A stretch of DNA of 64,000 nt, taken from Tatumella citrea. Lineage in GTDB: Bacteria; Pseudomonadota; Gammaproteobacteria; Enterobacterales; Enterobacteriaceae. This document shows, piece after piece, positions 58,608 through 64,000 of the stretch (position 1 is its first letter; each line of letters opens with the position of its first letter). The stretch covers positions 4,241,001 to 4,305,000 of the forward strand of contig NZ_CP015579.1 in NCBI RefSeq assembly GCF_002163585.1, written 5' to 3'. The translations under genes were made by a program, and so were the position numbers. A model generated the notes under the pieces. The model had not been told where the DNA came from and did no database searches. It was given only the letters and a program-made list of their open reading frames with translations.

Positions 58608-59180
58608 ATGAAGGATATTACCGGTGTTATTCTTGCCGGCGGAGCCGGGCGGCGAATGGACGGAAAAGATAAAGGTCTGGTAATGTTTAATCATCAGCCT
58701 CTGTTTATACATGTCGCGCGACGCTTTGCTCCCCAGGTCAGCAGATTACTGATCAGTGCCAATCGTAATCATGAAGTTTATCAGCAATACGGCTACACCA
58801 CTTTCAGTGACAGCCTGTCAGATTTTCAGGGACCACTGGCTGGAATATTAAGCGGCCTTTCAGCATCCCCTGGCGAGTGGGTGGCATTCGCTTCTTGTGA
58901 TGCGCCGTTTGCACCAGAAGATTTTGTAGAACAACTTTGGCAAAACAGGCAGGATTCTCTGGCTTGCTGGATACGTACTCCACAGCGCGATCACCCGGTA
59001 TTCTGTCTGATAAACCGGCAATTAATCCCTGAACTGAAAAGTTATTTATCCTCAGGTGAGAGAAGAGTTCTGACTTTTTTACAACAATATGGGCACCCGG
59101 TAATGAGTGATACTCCTGAATCTGCATTTAGTAATATGAATACCAGCAAAGATCTCAGGAATTATGAGGAACAGCAATGA
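58608..59180 (+). CDS. mobA: Molybdenum cofactor guanylyltransferase
   Basis: MobA transfers GMP from GTP to molybdopterin, giving the guanine dinucleotide cofactor of enzymes such as nitrate and formate dehydrogenases. The 190-residue protein has the nucleotide-binding GVILAGGAGRRMDGKDKGL start and the FASCDAPF metal-site region. It overlaps mobB by ATGA. The IS element ends 55 bases upstream of its ribosome binding region, so a TATAAT at 58555-58560 would now use IS sequence as its -35. Confidence 0.95.
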   Translation: MKDITGVILAGGAGRRMDGKDKGLVMFNHQPLFIHVARRFAPQVSRLLISANRNHEVYQQYGYTTFSDSLSDFQGPLAGILSGLSASPGEWVAFASCDAPFAPEDFVEQLWQNRQDSLACWIRTPQRDHPVFCLINRQLIPELKSYLSSGERRVLTFLQQYGHPVMSDTPESAFSNMNTSKDLRNYEEQQ

Positions 59181-59689
59181 CGGTACCAGTGTTAGGGATT
59201 GTTGCGACCAGCGGTACAGGAAAGACAACGCTGTTGAAACAGATAATACCGTTGTTAAAACAGTATGGTATCAGGCCGGGGCTTATCAAACATACTCACC
59301 ATCAGATGGATATCGATATTCCCGGTAAGGACAGCTATGAATTACGTAAAGCCGGGGCTGATCAGGTGATTGTTGCCAGCCAGCAACGCTGGGCCTTGGT
59401 CCACGAAACCCCGGAAGGTCCGACCCCGGATCTGCAGGCGCTTGCTTCAAGAATGACTCAGGACATTCTGGATATCATTCTTGTTGAAGGGTTTAAACAG
59501 GAACCGATCCCGAAGATTATGTTATGGCGTAGCCGACACGAAGAGATTCCTGATTTACAGGCTGAGCAGCATGTTATTGCCATTGCCAGTGATCAGCCTG
59601 TTACATCAGAGGAGCGACCCTGGCTGGACATTAATCAACCTGTAATGGTTGCAGAGTTTATCCGGAGCTGGCTGGCGACATGTAAATAA
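59177..59689 (+). CDS. mobB: Molybdopterin-guanine dinucleotide biosynthesis adaptor MobB
   Basis: MobB is a GTP-binding partner of MobA. The 170-residue P-loop protein has Walker A in GIVATSGTGKTTLL (residues about 7-20), the IKHTHHQMDIDIPGKDSYELRKAGA block and IILVEGFKQEPIPKI. It is coupled to mobA. The tail-to-tail neighbour is the rRNA operon, whose bidirectional terminator lies 56 bases downstream. Confidence 0.94.
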   Translation: MTVPVLGIVATSGTGKTTLLKQIIPLLKQYGIRPGLIKHTHHQMDIDIPGKDSYELRKAGADQVIVASQQRWALVHETPEGPTPDLQALASRMTQDILDIILVEGFKQEPIPKIMLWRSRHEEIPDLQAEQHVIAIASDQPVTSEERPWLDINQPVMVAEFIRSWLATCK

Positions 59690-59744
59690 TCTTCTGCCGA
59701 TCTGCAATGGCCGGTTATTTCGCCTGTTTTGGAAATGCAAATGC

Positions 59745-59774
59745 AAAAAGGCCATCCGTCAGGATGGCCTTTTT
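59745..59774. terminator. rRNA-type terminator, distal copy
   Basis: AAAAAGGCCATCC-GTCA-GGATGGCCTTTTT matches the second terminator of E. coli rrnB. It is symmetric and would stop both the leftward rRNA transcript and rightward mobAB. A near copy lies exactly 220 bases away. Confidence 0.88.
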
Positions 59775-59784
59775 GTCTTGTTGT

Positions 59785-59919
59785 ATGCCTGGCAGTTGAC
59801 GGCTCACTCCGTGAACCGCCCTCCGGGCCGCTGCCGCAGGCAGCGTTCAGAAGCTCTGCTTCTGTCCTGCTCCCGCCCGGGGAGACCCCACACTGCCACC
59901 GGCGCTGCGGCGTTTCACT
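59785..59919 (-). pseudogene. Decayed second 5S rRNA gene
   Basis: The 3' end of a 5S gene (ATGCCTGGCAGTT on the plus strand at 59785-59797) and an inner block (59879-59919, GGGGAGACCCCACACT to CGTTTCACT with a few changes) align to the intact 5S at offsets of 220 and 153 bases. Between them about 80 bases of unrelated, hairpin-rich sequence replace 13-14 bases, and the 5' half of the gene is missing. It is the remnant of a tandem 5S copy, not a functional rRNA. Confidence 0.85.
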
Positions 59920-59964
59920 GTGCCTGTTTGTTGTCTGATGAACAGTTTTTGGAAGTACAAATGC

Positions 59965-59992
59965 AAAAAGGCCATCCGTCAGGATGGCCTTT
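59965..59992 (-). terminator. rRNA operon terminator, proximal copy
   Basis: Same hairpin as the distal copy, GGCCATCC-GTCA-GGATGGCC, with five T's on the minus strand, just after the intact 5S gene. Confidence 0.88.
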
Positions 59993-60004
59993 CTGTCTTA
60001 TTGG

Positions 60005-60124
60005 ATGCCTGGCAGTTCCCTACTCTCGCATGGGGAGACCCCACACTACCATCGGCGCTACGGCGTTTCACTTCTGAGTTCGGCATGGGGTCAGGTGGGA
60101 CCACCGCGCTCTAGCCGCCAGGCA
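60005..60124 (-). rRNA. rrf: 5S ribosomal RNA
   Basis: A 120-base gene nearly identical to E. coli 5S rRNA, from TGCCTGGCGGC at its 5' end to CTGCCAGGCAT at its 3' end, whose ends pair as helix I. It is the functional 5S of the operon. Confidence 0.95.
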
Positions 60125-60159
60125 AATCTTGGTGCCGTGTCCTGTGTCTTTTTCACTGA

Positions 60160-60250
60160 TACTGCGTTGACTGCCTTTGTGCTGTTCAGTCACATACTCA
60201 TGTATGCTCCTTCTCATCACGCAGTTGCCGCCTTGTCTCAGCGCAAAATC
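60160..60250. repeat. ERIC-like repeat in the 23S-5S spacer
   Basis: The 227-base spacer is longer than the roughly 90 bases of E. coli. It contains CAGTCACATACTCATGTATG (60187-60206) followed by CTCC and, at 60225, TTGCCGCCTT. These agree with the centre of the enterobacterial ERIC consensus. An inner palindrome CATAC/GTATG and outer arms ACTGCGT/ACGCAGT would fold it into one hairpin. Confidence 0.65.
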
Positions 60251-60351
60251 CTTCGGACGTTCGTCCGCAGAACACTGCTAATTTTTTAATTTAACTATCA
60301 GGAACTCGCTGAAAATTCTTTTGCGTCTCTGCAAAACGCCTCTGGCGTTGT

Positions 60352-63255
<2,904 letters not shown>

Positions 63256-63362
63256 TCACAACCCACAGACGTCTTGCAACGACTATGAATCGTAAAAGTT
63301 TTTGAGAGACTCTGAATAACTTTCGTCATTCATTGTTTTCAAATTTTCAGCTTGTTCCGGAT

Positions 63363-63374
63363 TGTTAAAGAGCA
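63363..63374 (-). promoter_or_regulatory. boxA antitermination element in the tRNA-23S spacer
   Basis: TGCTCTTTAACA on the minus strand is the rRNA boxA bound by the NusB-NusE complex. It lies just downstream of tRNA-Ala and upstream of 23S, as in E. coli rrn spacers. Confidence 0.75.
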
Positions 63375-63436
63375 ATATCTTAAACATGACTCGTAAGTCA
63401 TCTTTAAGATAAGTATTCAGTGAGCATACTGAATGA

Positions 63437-63512
63437 TGGTGGAGCTAAGCGGGATCGAACCGCTGACCTCCTGCGTGCAAGGCAGGCGCTCTCCCAGCTG
63501 AGCTATAGCCCC
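63437..63512 (-). tRNA. tRNA-Ala (TGC)
   Basis: A 76-base tRNA with GGGGCTATAGCTCAGC at its 5' end, anticodon TGC in TTGCACG, a GGTTCGATC T-loop, and encoded CCA. It is the second spacer tRNA of the operon. Confidence 0.95.
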
Positions 63513-63620
63513 ATCGATGGGTAAACTTCTGTACCTTAATTCTTTATCAGACAAGGCATGGCTTCACGACGCATAGTGAACTATGCGAGCCGGAGTCGTA
63601 ACGCCGTATGAGAAAGAATT

Positions 63621-63697
<77 letters not shown>

Positions 63698-63771
63698 GCA
63701 GAAGATTACTGCTCTCTTTATTTTCTATCAGACAATCTGTTGTGGACACTTCGCGGGAACGTATCTTCAGG

Positions 63772-64000
<229 letters not shown>

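Noticed and set aside
59649..60289. Open frames over the 5S region and its duplicate
   Set aside because: They fall in rRNA genes, terminators and spacer, and owe their length to structured non-coding sequence.

Overview
The window is a chromosomal segment of a member of the Enterobacterales. Nearly every protein reads as a close full-length relative of the E. coli protein (for example TpiA, Fpr, CpxR, SecB, CoaD, Dut, SlmA, PyrE), and the rRNA operon has the enterobacterial 16S-Ile-Ala-23S-5S order. The lipopolysaccharide core genes are of the Klebsiella/Serratia/Erwinia kind (WabG- and WaaE-like enzymes, no WaaP-like kinase), and cpxA is joined directly to trmL. I lean towards Erwiniaceae (Erwinia/Pantoea/Tatumella group), but the genus cannot be settled from the window alone.

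Layout. 1-9100: the end of glpK, then glpX, emrD, fpr, yiiQ, tpiA, cdh, sbp, pfkA and fieF (glycerol and sugar phosphate metabolism, sulfate uptake, iron efflux). 9200-16700: a 7.5-kb accessory island between fieF and cpxP, where E. coli has nothing. It holds a five-gene chaperone-usher fimbrial operon on the minus strand and, divergently, a membrane-anchored winged-helix regulator with a FidL-like membrane partner, followed by a heptanucleotide tandem repeat. 16900-19700: the Cpx envelope-stress system cpxP/cpxRA with a perfect CpxR box. 19700-25800: trmL, cysE, gpsA, secB, grxC, yibN, envC, yibQ.

26000-40100: the lipopolysaccharide core locus, from hldD through waaF, waaC, several family 9 and family 4 glycosyltransferases, an O-antigen ligase and a WabN-like deacetylase to waaQ, wabG, waaA, waaE and coaD; gene direction changes several times. 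40500-46900: mutM, rpmG, rpmB, radC, coaBC, dut, slmA, pyrE, rph, including the rph-pyrE attenuator hairpin. 47300-51900: a concentrative nucleoside transporter, a DUF3574 lipoprotein, yicC, and a divergent pair of an OhrR-like MarR regulator and an HSL-type hydrolase. 52000-59700: polA, dsbA, srkA, yihD, an intact IS4-family element with a 10-bp target duplication lying between yihD and mobA, then mobA and mobB. 59700-64000: the distal part of an rRNA operon on the minus strand, with a duplicated and decayed second 5S gene plus duplicated terminator, and an ERIC-like repeat in the 23S-5S spacer.

How the parts connect: the Cpx system sits next to the fimbrial island, and Cpx-type stress sensing is classically linked to pilus assembly. 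DsbA, also in the window, would form the disulfides of the pilins and chaperone clients. The core locus plus EnvC and YibQ make this a largely envelope-oriented segment. I see no CRISPR array, prophage or evident defence system. The most unusual items are the regulator-FidL-fimbria island with its heptamer repeat, the IS insertion splitting the yihD/mobA promoter region, and the 5S pseudogene with its hairpin-rich insert.
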